Below are positions 29,645-38,760 of a DNA stretch of 52,179 nt, piece by piece. Made by a program: the position numbers and the translations under genes. Positions within the stretch are counted from its first letter, which is position 1. Every line of letters starts with the position of its first letter. Source of the DNA: Methylomonas sp. (lineage in GTDB: Bacteria > Pseudomonadota > Gammaproteobacteria > Methylococcales > Methylomonadaceae). The DNA lies in contig PESC01000009.1 in assembly GCA_002929135.1 (NCBI GenBank), forward strand, positions 1 to 52,179, written 5' to 3'. Below the pieces are notes generated by a model. That model had not been told where the DNA came from, ran no database searches, and saw nothing but the letters and a program-made list of their open reading frames with translations.

Positions 29645-31660
29645 TCAGCCCAGCATGGCTTTCAACTGGGCCAGGCTGGCCTTGCCGCGCTGTTTGATTT
29701 CTTCGGGCGGTAACTGTTTGCGGTTGGCCCATTCCAGGTCGTCCTCGGGCAGTTCGGCCAAAAACCGGCTTGGTTCCGTGGCGCTGATGTCGCCGTAGCG
29801 TTTGCGGTGGGTGCAGTAACTGAATGTCAATGTCTGCTGGGCGCGGGTGATGCCGACATAGGCCAACCGGCGTTCTTCCTCGATGTTGCCGGTTTCGATG
29901 CTGTTCTGGTGCGGCAACAGGTTTTCCTCCATGCCGATCAAAAACACATGCGGAAACTCCAGGCCTTTGGCGGCGTGTAACGTCATCAGGCTGACCTGGT
30001 CGCCCGCCTCGTCGTCTTGCTGGCGGTCGAGTATGTCGAGCAGCATCACCTTGGCGATGACGTCGGCCAGCGATTTCTCGCCGTCGTTTTCGCTGTTGGC
30101 GATGCGTTGCAGCCAGTCGATCAACTCGTAAACATTGTTCATGCGGCGTTCTGCCGCCGCCGGGGTGTTGCTGTTTTCTTGCAACCATTGCTGGTAGTTG
30201 ATTTTTTCCAGCAGTTGCCGGATCACCTGAAAGCTGTCTTCCTGCTCGATACGGCGGGCAGTGGCGAGTATCCCGTCGCAAAACTGTTGCAGCCGTTCTG
30301 CCGATTTGTCGGAAAGGCGTTGTTGCAGGCCGAACTCCGAGCAGGCATCGAACAGGCTGATCTGGCGCTCGTTGGCGTAGGCGCCGAGTTTTTCCAGCGT
30401 GGTCGGGCCAATTTCCCGGCGCGGCGTGTTGACGATGCGCAAAAATGCGGCATCGTCGCCGGGATTGACCAACAGGCGCAGGTAAGCCAGTACGTCCTTG
30501 ACTTCGCCATGGGCGAAAAACGACGTGCTGCCGCTGATGAAGTAGGGCACGTTGTTTTCCCGCAGTTCGTGCTCGAACAGGCGCGACTGATGGTTGCCCC
30601 GGTACAGAATGGCGTAATCGCCATAGTTGCCGCCGGTTCTGAAGCGGTGGTGCACGATTTCGGCGACCACTTGCCGGGCTTCGGTCTGATCGTTGTTATG
30701 GCTCAGTACCCGCAACGGATCGCCAAACCCCAGCGTGCTCCACAGTTTTTTCTCGAAGCTGTGCGGGTTATTGGCGATGAGCTGGTTGGCCACTTTCAGA
30801 ATGCGCCCGCTGGATCGGTAATTCTGTTCCAGTTTGATGACCTGCAAGCGCGGGTAATCGTTTTGCAACTGGCTGATGTTTTCCGGATGGGCGCCGCGCC
30901 AGGCGTAAATCGATTGATCGTCATCGCCGACCACGGTAAACCGCCCCAGCGGGCCAGCCAGCCATTTCACCAATTGATATTGCGTGAGGTTGGTGTCCTG
31001 GTATTCATCGACCAGCAGGTAACGAATGCGGTTTTGCCACTTCTCCCTGACCTCGGCATGGTGCTGAAACAGCAGCACCGGCAGCAGGATCAGATCGTCG
31101 AAATCGACCGCGTTGTAGGCTTTCAGGCTACGGTTGAAGGCCTCGTACAAGGTTGCCGCTGGCAGCAGGTTGTCGGTGCCGGTATCGGCGGTTGCCAGCG
31201 CCTGTTCCGGGGTGATGAAGGCATTTTTCCATTGGCCGATCCGGGCGTTGTACTGGTCGACCTGATCGATGTCGCATTGCGCCATGCTGTGGCTGATCAG
31301 GTTGCGCAGCAGGGCGAGCCTGTCCTGTTCGTCGAACAGAGTGATGCCCGCCTTGTAGCCCAGGGCTTTGTGTTCGGCACGCAGAATGTCGAGGCCGAGC
31401 GCGTGAAACGTGGACACTCGGAGGCCACGGCTAAGGCTGTCGTCCAGCAGTTTGCCCACCCGGTGTTTCATCTCACGCGCCGCCTTGTTGGTGAAGGTGA
31501 CGGCAGCGATATGACGTGCTGGCAGGCCTTGCCGAACCAGATGAGCGATTTTTTCGGTAATGACGCGGGTTTTGCCGCTGCCGGCACCGGCCAGCACCAG
31601 TAAAGGCTGGTCTGTGGTTTTGACGGCGGCGAGTTGTTGCGGATTCAGTTTGGCGGGCAT
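29645..31660 (-). CDS. rep: ATP-dependent DNA helicase Rep
   Basis: A 671-aa UvrD/Rep-type superfamily 1 3'-5' helicase that helps forks pass obstacles; E. coli Rep is 673 aa. Helicase motifs in order: LAGAGSGKTRVI (Walker A), LLVDEYQDTN, VGDDDQSIYAWRGA, LEQNYRS, LMTLHAAKGLEFPHVFLIG, and AYVGITRAQQTL. The start at 31660 (MPAKLNPQQLAAV) matches the usual Rep N-terminus. The frame extends to 31918, but that part has no family similarity and contains repeat debris. Ribosome-binding site is weak. Confidence 0.93.
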   Translation of the reverse strand: MPAKLNPQQLAAVKTTDQPLLVLAGAGSGKTRVITEKIAHLVRQGLPARHIAAVTFTNKAAREMKHRVGKLLDDSLSRGLRVSTFHALGLDILRAEHKALGYKAGITLFDEQDRLALLRNLISHSMAQCDIDQVDQYNARIGQWKNAFITPEQALATADTGTDNLLPAATLYEAFNRSLKAYNAVDFDDLILLPVLLFQHHAEVREKWQNRIRYLLVDEYQDTNLTQYQLVKWLAGPLGRFTVVGDDDQSIYAWRGAHPENISQLQNDYPRLQVIKLEQNYRSSGRILKVANQLIANNPHSFEKKLWSTLGFGDPLRVLSHNNDQTEARQVVAEIVHHRFRTGGNYGDYAILYRGNHQSRLFEHELRENNVPYFISGSTSFFAHGEVKDVLAYLRLLVNPGDDAAFLRIVNTPRREIGPTTLEKLGAYANERQISLFDACSEFGLQQRLSDKSAERLQQFCDGILATARRIEQEDSFQVIRQLLEKINYQQWLQENSNTPAAAERRMNNVYELIDWLQRIANSENDGEKSLADVIAKVMLLDILDRQQDDEAGDQVSLMTLHAAKGLEFPHVFLIGMEENLLPHQNSIETGNIEEERRLAYVGITRAQQTLTFSYCTHRKRYGDISATEPSRFLAELPEDDLEWANRKQLPPEEIKQRGKASLAQLKAMLG

Positions 31661-32023
31661 TGCGGCGGTTTCAGGCGGGTGCTTCGAGTCGGTGGGCGAG
31701 GAGGGCGGGCGAGTATAAAACATTCCGGGCTTGCCTTTGTTTCGGTGGCACCCCGAATAGCGTTCGTCCCGAGCCTGCCGAAAGGCGAAGGGATGTCTGT
31801 TACAACCCCCATCCGGGATGGACATGGCGCGGCATGGTCTACAATTTGCAAAGGATGCCTGTACTGGCGGCAGGATAAGCCACCCAATCGCCGGATAGAA
31901 CGCACACCCGGAACCCAAGCTTTAATTTGTCCGACAGACAGCCACCTAGATGGCTGAATAATAACGATAATCCAATCCGACAGCCCGATGCGCCCAGTGC
32001 TGGAGGATGCAAGGAATCTGTCT
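31661..32023. other. Divergent intergenic region rep / sensor kinase
   Basis: About 360 bp. It contains REP-like debris (GTTCGTCCCGAGCCTGCCGAA near 31762) and two copies of TCCGACAG (31930-31940 and 31976-31985), which echo GCTGTCGGA near 17851. I see no gene. Promoters for both flanking genes should be here but were not identified. Confidence 0.4.
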
Positions 32024-33835
32024 ATGCCGCCTCGTACAAACGCCGGAAAATCGGCCAGGCTCGACAACCCGTCGACCGCGTTTCGCCAGACTCGCGTCTG
32101 GCATCTGTGGCCTGCACCGCTGAAGCCTCCTGCGTTTCAATTTGCCGATGACCAACAGGAAGCCTTGTTTCGCGAACACTGGCGTTCAGAAACCCGGGAT
32201 GCGCTGTATTTTGGCTTGCAGATGGCCATCGTCGGTTTTTTGACTTACGTCCTGGTAGACGGCTGGCTCAATCACCGCTCACCCCCGCAATGGCTGCCCC
32301 GGTCGTTGATTCTGCCGGTTCTGCTGATATTGGCATTCCGGGTACGATTCAAAAGTTGCAGCGATGCCGCGCTCAAACTGTTCATCCGCGCAAGCTGCCT
32401 GGCTGCCGCTCTGGAGCTGACTTTGCTGTCCTGGCTCGACACGCAGCCTAGCTCGCTCCACGAAACCTGGATAGGCCTGCTACCACTGTATTTTTTCAGC
32501 TACGGCCAAATCTGGTTGCCGGTTCTGGAAACTACCCTGTTTGGCCTGCTTTCGAGCATAGCCGTGCTGTCAGGCATTCAGGCCACAGGTGGCGGATATG
32601 CGATATTGACCACACCGTTGCTGACCTTGCTATTGGTCAACGGTTTTGGCTTATGTCTGCGTGTGCATCGCGAAAGCCATAGCCGTCAGTTGTTTCTGGA
32701 GCATTTGAACACCGAGCGCAATGCTCGCGACAAAACCCGGTTCTTGCAGCACCTTAGCCACAACCTGCGCCAGCCCTTGCAGGCGATGAGCTGTTATTCG
32801 GCAGTACTGGATACCGCGCTGGCCGGTCACAGCGATGCCAACCTGACCTACCTTGCCAACAAGCTGGGGTTGGCGATCGACGAGTTGAACCAAACCTTCA
32901 ACCACATTCTGGACATTGCCAATCTGGAAACCGGAAAACAACTGCCGCACATCGCGGCGATCGACATCAACCACATGCTGTCGCTGCTGGAAAACCGCTT
33001 TAGCGCACTGGCAAATGCTCGCCGCTTGACCTTGCGGGTATTGTTGCGCTCGCAGCCGCCCTACGCCTTGGCCAGCGACGCCAGCATGTTGAATCAAATC
33101 ATCAGCAATTTGCTAGACAACGCCATCAAATACACCCGGTCGGGCTGGATCGTCGTCGCTGCCGTCAAAATCAGCCCAACGCAGTTGACGCTGTGTGTGC
33201 GCGACAGCGGCATCGGCATTGCCGATGCCCAGCAAGCGCACATTTTCGAACCCTTCGTTCGTGGCCATCGCCGACTCGACGACACTTGCCAACCGGGAAT
33301 GGGGCTGGGGCTGGCCTATGTCGCCGCTGCTCTGGAACATTTGCCCGGCCACAGCCTGAGGTTCTCCTCCACACCCGAACGCGGAACCCATTTCCGCCTG
33401 TATTTGCCCATTGCGCCGTCATGCTTCGTCGGTGGTGCCGATTTTATGGATTTCAGCGACGTGCTCAGAGGCTTGTTGGTATTCATCGTCGACGATGACC
33501 CAAACGTACTCGATGCATTGAGCCAACAATTACGCAGTGCGGGCTGCCTGGTGCAAGCTGCCGGTTGCGTAGCCGATGTCAAACCGGCGCTGGATGATTT
33601 GTTACGAGCGCCCGACATACTGATTAGCGACTTCTTCCTGGGCAACGACGAAACTGCGCATGACGTCATCGCAATCATCGAAGCCGAATGCGGCACAACG
33701 CCGGTATTGATTCTGTCGGCCCATGCCATCCCTGCCGCAGACAAAGCCAGGTGGCCAAAGCAAACCCACTTGCTGCGCAAACCCGCCAGTGCCCGCACAT
33801 TGTGCGATGCCATTCACCAGACGTTGGCAGGCTGA
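32024..33835 (+). CDS. Hybrid sensor histidine kinase with C-terminal receiver
   Basis: A protein of about 603 aa. The N-terminal third has about six hydrophobic segments (residues 55-205), so sensing is in or through the membrane. The phosphorylatable histidine is His246 in LSHNLRQPLQAMS, the HxLRQPL variety of HisKA. An ATPase domain follows (NLLDNAIKYT, DSGIGI, GMGLGLAYV) and then a receiver with Asp536 (ILISDFFLGND). The start at 32024 is preferred over 31988 because GGA lies 8 bases upstream. It converges with the response regulator gene, its likely partner. Confidence 0.88.
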   Translation: MPPRTNAGKSARLDNPSTAFRQTRVWHLWPAPLKPPAFQFADDQQEALFREHWRSETRDALYFGLQMAIVGFLTYVLVDGWLNHRSPPQWLPRSLILPVLLILAFRVRFKSCSDAALKLFIRASCLAAALELTLLSWLDTQPSSLHETWIGLLPLYFFSYGQIWLPVLETTLFGLLSSIAVLSGIQATGGGYAILTTPLLTLLLVNGFGLCLRVHRESHSRQLFLEHLNTERNARDKTRFLQHLSHNLRQPLQAMSCYSAVLDTALAGHSDANLTYLANKLGLAIDELNQTFNHILDIANLETGKQLPHIAAIDINHMLSLLENRFSALANARRLTLRVLLRSQPPYALASDASMLNQIISNLLDNAIKYTRSGWIVVAAVKISPTQLTLCVRDSGIGIADAQQAHIFEPFVRGHRRLDDTCQPGMGLGLAYVAAALEHLPGHSLRFSSTPERGTHFRLYLPIAPSCFVGGADFMDFSDVLRGLLVFIVDDDPNVLDALSQQLRSAGCLVQAAGCVADVKPALDDLLRAPDILISDFFLGNDETAHDVIAIIEAECGTTPVLILSAHAIPAADKARWPKQTHLLRKPASARTLCDAIHQTLAG

Positions 33836-33848
33836 CGCCGTGTCCTTG

Positions 33849-33869
33849 TTCCCACGCTCTGCGTGAGAA
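33849..33869. repeat. Palindromic repeat, copy 3
   Basis: TTCCCACGC-TCT-GCGTGAGAA, a 9-bp stem with one mismatch, between the convergent kinase and regulator genes. It is the same family as the palindromes at 4632, 20399, 36478 and 48750. Confidence 0.7.
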
Positions 33870-33890
33870 TGCGTCCTGTGCCGGGTTAGT

Positions 33891-34550
33891 CTAGCCGTTG
33901 CAGGCATCCGGCCTGCCGAAGCTCAAGCCCTGTTCGAACACCTTGACCAGCAATTCGGCGCGTCTGGCGACGCCAAATTTCTGAAAGATAGGCCGCAAAT
34001 GGTTTTTCACCGTTTGCTCCTCTATGCCCAATTTACGGGCGATCTCCTTGTTGCATTTGCCTTGCACCACCCAACCCAGCACATCCATCTCGCGCTTGGT
34101 CAATGCCAGATCATCCAGTGCCGGGCGCCGCATACGGCCAGAAGGCGTTGCTGGTTGTGTGGCAATCACCGATGCCGGAAGCACCACCTTGCCCGCCATG
34201 ATGTCTTGCAGCGCCGAGATGAAATCATGACGCGGCAGGGATTTGGTTATGAAACCCATCGCCCCTAGCTGCAAGGCTTCGAACACCCGCTCGCGATCAT
34301 CCAGCCCCGAGTACATCACTACCGATAGATTGGGAAATAGCCGTTTCAACTCGGCCAGCCCCAGCAAGCCATCCTTGCCCGGTAGCTGCACATCGAGCAA
34401 CACCCAGTTGAGCGATTGGCTGCGTGCAATCGCCAGGCCATCATCAAAACGCTCGGCCTGATGGATGACGACGTCGGCAAACAATTCGCGCAACAAACAC
34501 GCCACACCTTCACGCGCACAGAAATGATCGTCAATCAGGAGAATATTCAC
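33891..34550 (-). CDS. NarL/FixJ-family response regulator
   Basis: A 219-aa transcription regulator. Receiver domain residues 1-120 have the acidic pocket (LLIDDH) and phosphorylatable Asp53 (WVLLDVQLPGKDG). The C-terminus (about 145-210) is a LuxR-type helix-turn-helix (LTKREMDVLGWVVQGKCNKEIARKLGIEEQTVKNHL). I set the start at GTG 34550, with GGAG 8 bases upstream and the typical opening NILLIDDH; a second GTG at 34559 lacks such a site. It faces the hybrid kinase. A palindrome TATGCGCATA lies 25 bp upstream and may be an autoregulatory operator. Confidence 0.9.
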   Translation of the reverse strand: MNILLIDDHFCAREGVACLLRELFADVVIHQAERFDDGLAIARSQSLNWVLLDVQLPGKDGLLGLAELKRLFPNLSVVMYSGLDDRERVFEALQLGAMGFITKSLPRHDFISALQDIMAGKVVLPASVIATQPATPSGRMRRPALDDLALTKREMDVLGWVVQGKCNKEIARKLGIEEQTVKNHLRPIFQKFGVARRAELLVKVFEQGLSFGRPDACNG

Positions 34551-34790
34551 TGAAAACACTCCAGCTCGTCATCGTATGCGCATAGTAAAACAATATAAGA
34601 ACACATAATCCGGTACGTCAGTACTGTTACTTGAGTGTCATGACTTTGGGTGGTTTATCGATACACTGCAATTAAACAATAAATCGAACATGGCTTTGAT
34701 TTTGTTGTGAGGACATTCAGAAAACTTATGCGCAATCTCAGGTGATGCGCATTCGAATTCAGTTTAATTGTATTGAGCAGGAGAATAACC
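34551..34790. other. Divergent control region of regulator and accessory cluster
   Basis: About 240 bp, AT-rich compared with its surroundings. It carries three ATGCGCA motifs (34576, 34727, 34745). No promoter hexamers could be placed with confidence. It controls both the response regulator (left) and the 560-aa protein gene (right). Confidence 0.5.
34575..34584. promoter_or_regulatory. Palindrome TATGCGCATA (possible operator)
   Basis: A perfect 10-bp palindrome just upstream of the NarL-type regulator. The half-motif ATGCGCA repeats at 34727-34733 and, as TGATGCGCA, at 34743-34751 in the same intergenic region. Binding by the adjacent regulator is inference. Confidence 0.3.
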
Positions 34791-36473
34791 ATGCCATTAC
34801 CCGACAACATATTCGAACATACTCGACTCAACCCACTTTACGAACGCAGGCTTTTCGATCTATTCAAACCATTCAGGCTTAGAACGCATGTCGATATATT
34901 GATCGTGGTCGATACCCAAATAGCAACCCAGCCCGGTGTGGGCTTCGGTATTGGTTCGGTGATCGAATTATTGAAAAATACCACGGTTGGCTGTATGCGC
35001 TTTCGGGTTGACATTGCACAGCGTTCTGCAGGCGTACCGCAAGTCGTTGCCAATCCGGCAGATTTTCAACCCAAATACACGGCATTTCGTTTCGACATGC
35101 AGGACGACGGCAGTCATGTCATCGACAAATACGAACAGATATGGTGTTTCGGATTCAACCCCGACAACAATAACGGCCCGGACAGCAACATCGACCAGCC
35201 GGGCGCGATACCTGCCAGCAATGCCGAACTGGCCAAACTGGCAAGCTGGATGAAAATCAAGCAAGGCGGGATGTTTGCCACTGGTGACCACGATTATCTG
35301 GGAGCCTCCATGTGCAGGCGCATCCCGCGCATCGGCACCATGCGCCGCTGGACCAACGCCGATGGCGTTCCGCCGCAGTTTTCGCCAGACCGCATCGATA
35401 CCTTGCGTCCGCCGGGGCCAGCTTTTGAACCCGGTGCACCCGGTGGGCCAGCTGAGTTGGCCAATACGCCGCACCAAGCCGATACCACCATTCAGCCCAT
35501 CCAATGGGTTAGTTGGCGCAGTGTGCGAACCTCAGTTTTCAGGCGTCGTGTCAGGCCGCACCCAGTGTTGTGTCATCCAACGCTTGGCCCGATCGACGTG
35601 ATGCCCGACCACGCCCACGAGGGCTTATGTCGCGACAGCGGAACCGTACCGCTGAATGGCATGTATAACTTCGATGGCATGGGGGAGCAACCGGAATACC
35701 CCGACGCCACCTCGGGTGGCGCAAAACCAGAGCCGTTTGTCATTGCCTATGGCAGCACACTGGGCGACCCGCCGTACAACTTCGACAAAGGCCCTCAACC
35801 GGCACGTTCGCGCTTCCCGATGATTAGCGTCTACGACGGACACCGCGCCGGTGTCGGTCGCTGTGCAACCGATTCGACCTGGCACCACTGGATGGATGTC
35901 AACATCCTTGCCATCAAGGGGGCTGGCGGTAGCGATTGGGAAAAGGTCAAACGCTATTTCATCAATCTGGCTACCTGGCTCAATCCGCCGGGGTACAGCA
36001 CCGATTGTCTGTTTCTTTCCGCATTCACCAGTCATTTCACTCATGTCGGTTTCCAGGAATACTCGCCCAAACTCAGCAATCTGGAATTGGGGCGTAATTT
36101 ATATAACCACCTGATACTGACTTACGGGCCATGCTGGGTAACGCAATGGACACTTGATCTATTCGATATTCTGAAAATCAGGCTGTTCGAGGAACCGCAG
36201 TTTCCCAAAATACCGGACGTCTGCCTGACCTGTCCGCCGTTCGATCTTTTCGAAATCCACGCGCTGGGCGGTTTGGTAAGGGCTTCCCTGGATGACGCGG
36301 CATTGGTTCATGCGGCGGTAAGAGATGACAAAAGCTGCGATTTCAAAGCGAAGTCGCTGGAAGACATGATGTTGCCCGGTGTCCGTTCGGCCATCGCCGG
36401 TTTCGTCAAGGAATGGCAGGCCGATTTGGCTCAATCCAGCAAACTACTCAAAACACTAGAATTGAAGGACTGA
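34791..36473 (+). CDS. Hypothetical protein, ThuA/amidotransferase-like features
   Basis: A 560-aa soluble protein with no signal peptide. I cannot name it. It begins with a Rossmann-like strand (HVDILIVVD, 33-41) and contains GGMFATGDHDYLGASMC (159-175), IPRIGTMRRW (178-187), PDHAHEG (272-278) and DSTWHHWMDVN (361-371). The pairing of a GG..ATGDH segment with a late STWHHW segment resembles ThuA or class I glutamine-amidotransferase-like proteins, but there is no obvious catalytic Cys-His-Glu set. The start at 34791 has AGGAG 7 bases upstream. It is the first gene of the 34.8-43.9 kb accessory cluster. Confidence 0.75.
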   Translation: MPLPDNIFEHTRLNPLYERRLFDLFKPFRLRTHVDILIVVDTQIATQPGVGFGIGSVIELLKNTTVGCMRFRVDIAQRSAGVPQVVANPADFQPKYTAFRFDMQDDGSHVIDKYEQIWCFGFNPDNNNGPDSNIDQPGAIPASNAELAKLASWMKIKQGGMFATGDHDYLGASMCRRIPRIGTMRRWTNADGVPPQFSPDRIDTLRPPGPAFEPGAPGGPAELANTPHQADTTIQPIQWVSWRSVRTSVFRRRVRPHPVLCHPTLGPIDVMPDHAHEGLCRDSGTVPLNGMYNFDGMGEQPEYPDATSGGAKPEPFVIAYGSTLGDPPYNFDKGPQPARSRFPMISVYDGHRAGVGRCATDSTWHHWMDVNILAIKGAGGSDWEKVKRYFINLATWLNPPGYSTDCLFLSAFTSHFTHVGFQEYSPKLSNLELGRNLYNHLILTYGPCWVTQWTLDLFDILKIRLFEEPQFPKIPDVCLTCPPFDLFEIHALGGLVRASLDDAALVHAAVRDDKSCDFKAKSLEDMMLPGVRSAIAGFVKEWQADLAQSSKLLKTLELKD

Positions 36474-36477
36474 TCGG

Positions 36478-36511
36478 TTCTGGTTTCCACCGTGGCGCGT
36501 GGGAACCAGAA
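36478..36511. repeat. Palindromic repeat, copy 4
   Basis: TTCTGGTTTCCAC-CGTGGCGC-GTGGGAACCAGAA, a 13-bp stem with one wobble. It begins four bases after the stop of the 560-aa gene and precedes the patatin ribosome-binding site. It is the same family as copies 1-3 and 5. Lying between two clustered genes, it could stabilise or attenuate the transcript. Confidence 0.65.
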
Positions 36512-36545
36512 AAACACCCCAATAAAAATAACAAGGAGAGCGGTC

Positions 36546-38405
36546 ATGACGGCTTTTTCCAACCCCTGCAGCAGTCATCAAGCAACCATTAAAGTGACCG
36601 AGCCATTAACGCCCGCCGAACAAGCAGTCGCCTTTCGTCAAACGCCTTTGCCATTACCTACCAATACGTTTGGCTTGGGTCTGGTACTTGGCGGTACGGT
36701 ATCGGCCGGGGCGTTTACCGCCGGTGTTCTGGATTTTCTGACCGAGGCACTGGATGAATGGCAACAAGCCAAAGAAGCGGAAGATCGAAACGTCGAGTCT
36801 GGTCGTTTGTCTGAGGAACAGCGCATGGTACCTGCGCATAATGTATCGCTGGCCATCATTACCGGCTCCTCCGGCGGCGGTGTCAATGGCGCGATATTGT
36901 CGCGGTTTTTAGGTTATGAATTTCCCCATGTCCGCCTTAGTCATAACAGCCCGGCTAATGCGAATTTGGCGGAACTGGTGCCGCCATTGATGCATCAAGG
37001 AAAGTTATTGAGTTTCTCGGATAATCCTTATTGGGATGTCTGGATCAACAAACTGCGTATCGATGGTTTTTTAACCGATAAAGCCCCCGAGCAATCCATT
37101 CTGTCTGACAATGCCATTGAAGATGCCGCCCATGCAGTTGCAAGAGACCTCACAGGCCAATTACCTTCAATCGACAGGCGCTGGATACACGGCCAATTCA
37201 ACCTGGTATTGGCCCTGACCAATCTCAGAGGTATTCCGGCCAAAATAGATTATCCCGGCGGGCGATATAGCCTGAAACAAAGCTTCGTCAATCATGCGGA
37301 ATTCATCCGTTTTGGCATAGCGCATTCCAATGCCGCGCAGCGCAGCCGAACAAAAGCCTGCCATGAATCGGTATTGCTGGGGCCACTGTCCACAACGACC
37401 GATTGGGCGGAATTTTCCGAATTTGGCATCGCCACCGGTGCATTTCCTGTGGGTTTACCTGCGAAAAGCCTGAATCGCTGTATCGCGGATTATCGCTACA
37501 TACCCGTTAAAAAATCCCGGTCCGATGGTAAAGGTGTGGATGTCTGCGCATTGGACATCGATGCAGCGGCCTTGAATAGTTTGACCGGCAGTTACCCCTT
37601 TACCGCCGTCGATGCCGGGGTAACCAATAATGCACCGGTTGAGCTTGCCAGGGAATATCTGGCGGGTATAGGCGGGCATAATAAACGCGAATCTCATACC
37701 GCCGATCGCGCCGTGATATTCGTCGATCCCTTTGCGGAAACAGCGGATGTTCAGCCATTGGCAAATAACTCGATTATCGAAGTCATAAAAAAGCTGATTC
37801 TGTCCGGCGTTGCCCAAAGCCGTTATCACACCCGCGATTTGGCGCTGGCTGGCGATATAAACATCAAAAGCCGATTTTTGATTACCGCCTTCAGAACCAA
37901 CCCGCAAAGTCCAAACGACTGGTTATTGGGTGCCCAAGCCCTTTGCAGCACCCGTATCGGGGCGTTCTTCGGTTTTTTTGACGCCGAATTCAGCAAACAC
38001 GATTTTTTCCTGGGTCGGTATTGCTGTCAGCAATTTTTACAGCAACAAAACAATTTTGCACTGAGGGAAGATAACCCGGTTTTGGGTATGGCAAGAGCCA
38101 ACAGGCTCAATATGAAACCCATTATTCCCTTATTTGGCACGGCAGCCATCGAGCAAAAAATGCCGAAATGGCCAGTCTGGAATACATTCAAAGCCGAGTC
38201 GATAAAACCAAAGATTCACGCCAGGATCAAACGGGTTGTTCATGCCTTGTTGAATAATATGGTCAATGGCAAGGAAATGTCCTGGTATAAAAAAATAGGT
38301 GCAGACTTTCTAATATGGCTGAATAAAACCGCATTCATGTCTTTGGCCACCAATAAAATCATTGCCAGCATTGAAAATGCCAAAAACAGTTTTCCGAAAT
38401 TATGA
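36546..38405 (+). CDS. Patatin-like phospholipase
   Basis: A 619-aa protein with a patatin-type Ser-Asp hydrolase core. The oxyanion stretch is LVLGGTVSAGAFTAG (46-60), the nucleophile Ser109 lies in TGSSGGGVNGA (G-x-S-x-G), and the dyad Asp356 is in VDAGVTNNAPVEL, with DAG in place of the usual DGG/DGA form. The C-terminal 250 residues have no similarity I recognise and contain hydrophobic stretches near the end. No signal peptide. It likely deacylates lipids, in the cytosol or a target membrane. The ATG at 36546 is chosen for the AGGAG site upstream. Confidence 0.85.
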   Translation: MTAFSNPCSSHQATIKVTEPLTPAEQAVAFRQTPLPLPTNTFGLGLVLGGTVSAGAFTAGVLDFLTEALDEWQQAKEAEDRNVESGRLSEEQRMVPAHNVSLAIITGSSGGGVNGAILSRFLGYEFPHVRLSHNSPANANLAELVPPLMHQGKLLSFSDNPYWDVWINKLRIDGFLTDKAPEQSILSDNAIEDAAHAVARDLTGQLPSIDRRWIHGQFNLVLALTNLRGIPAKIDYPGGRYSLKQSFVNHAEFIRFGIAHSNAAQRSRTKACHESVLLGPLSTTTDWAEFSEFGIATGAFPVGLPAKSLNRCIADYRYIPVKKSRSDGKGVDVCALDIDAAALNSLTGSYPFTAVDAGVTNNAPVELAREYLAGIGGHNKRESHTADRAVIFVDPFAETADVQPLANNSIIEVIKKLILSGVAQSRYHTRDLALAGDINIKSRFLITAFRTNPQSPNDWLLGAQALCSTRIGAFFGFFDAEFSKHDFFLGRYCCQQFLQQQNNFALREDNPVLGMARANRLNMKPIIPLFGTAAIEQKMPKWPVWNTFKAESIKPKIHARIKRVVHALLNNMVNGKEMSWYKKIGADFLIWLNKTAFMSLATNKIIASIENAKNSFPKL

Positions 38406-38760
38406 TGGGTTTGGTTACTTTACTTTGTTTATAAAAATGTATTTATCCCACGAAAGTAACTGCTCAGGCGGATATGATGGTGGTGAGATTATTCAAGATA
38501 AGGTTTTTTGATGTTTTTGGCCTCTCGCGTGGGCGCGGTCGGGTGAGCTTGGACGTTAGACATCCAATACAGAAAGCAGAAATGGAGGTATCCGATGAAG
38601 CTGAACACCTACCCACTAAAGGGGCTGACGGCTGGCCGGATATTTCGGTCGGCGGCCCGTGGTTTTGCTTTCCGGTAGAGCGCTGGAGCAGCAATGAATA
38701 CGCGCTTACGCCCTCATCCCAACCGGCTTGCTACATTAAAAATAAAAACGAGGAAACAGC
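38406..38760. other. Intergenic region within the accessory cluster
   Basis: About 355 bp. An 8-bp inverted repeat GTTACTTT/AAAGTAAC lies at 38414-38421 and 38453-38460. A small ORF with a strong ribosome-binding site is listed separately (38595-38678). A 96-codon frame from 38474 also spans the region but has no good start signal or recognisable product. Confidence 0.4.
38595..38678 (+). CDS. Possible 27-aa basic small ORF
   Basis: ATG at 38595 is preceded by GGAGGT with 5-base spacing, an excellent ribosome-binding site. The product MKLNTYPLKGLTAGRIFR... (27 aa) is basic with no acidic residue. It lies between the patatin and haloperoxidase-like genes. It could be a short leader or a genuine small peptide; with no relatives known to me, I keep the confidence low. 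Confidence 0.25.
   Translation: MKLNTYPLKGLTAGRIFRSAARGFAFR

Noticed and set aside
30017-31603. 528-codon plus-strand open frame opposite rep
   Set aside because: It lies fully opposite a clear Rep helicase, has no recognisable motif and is explained by GC-rich codon use of the real gene.
31661-31918. 86-residue N-terminal extension of Rep
   Set aside because: It covers repeat debris and lacks similarity; Rep normally begins near MPAKLNPQQ.
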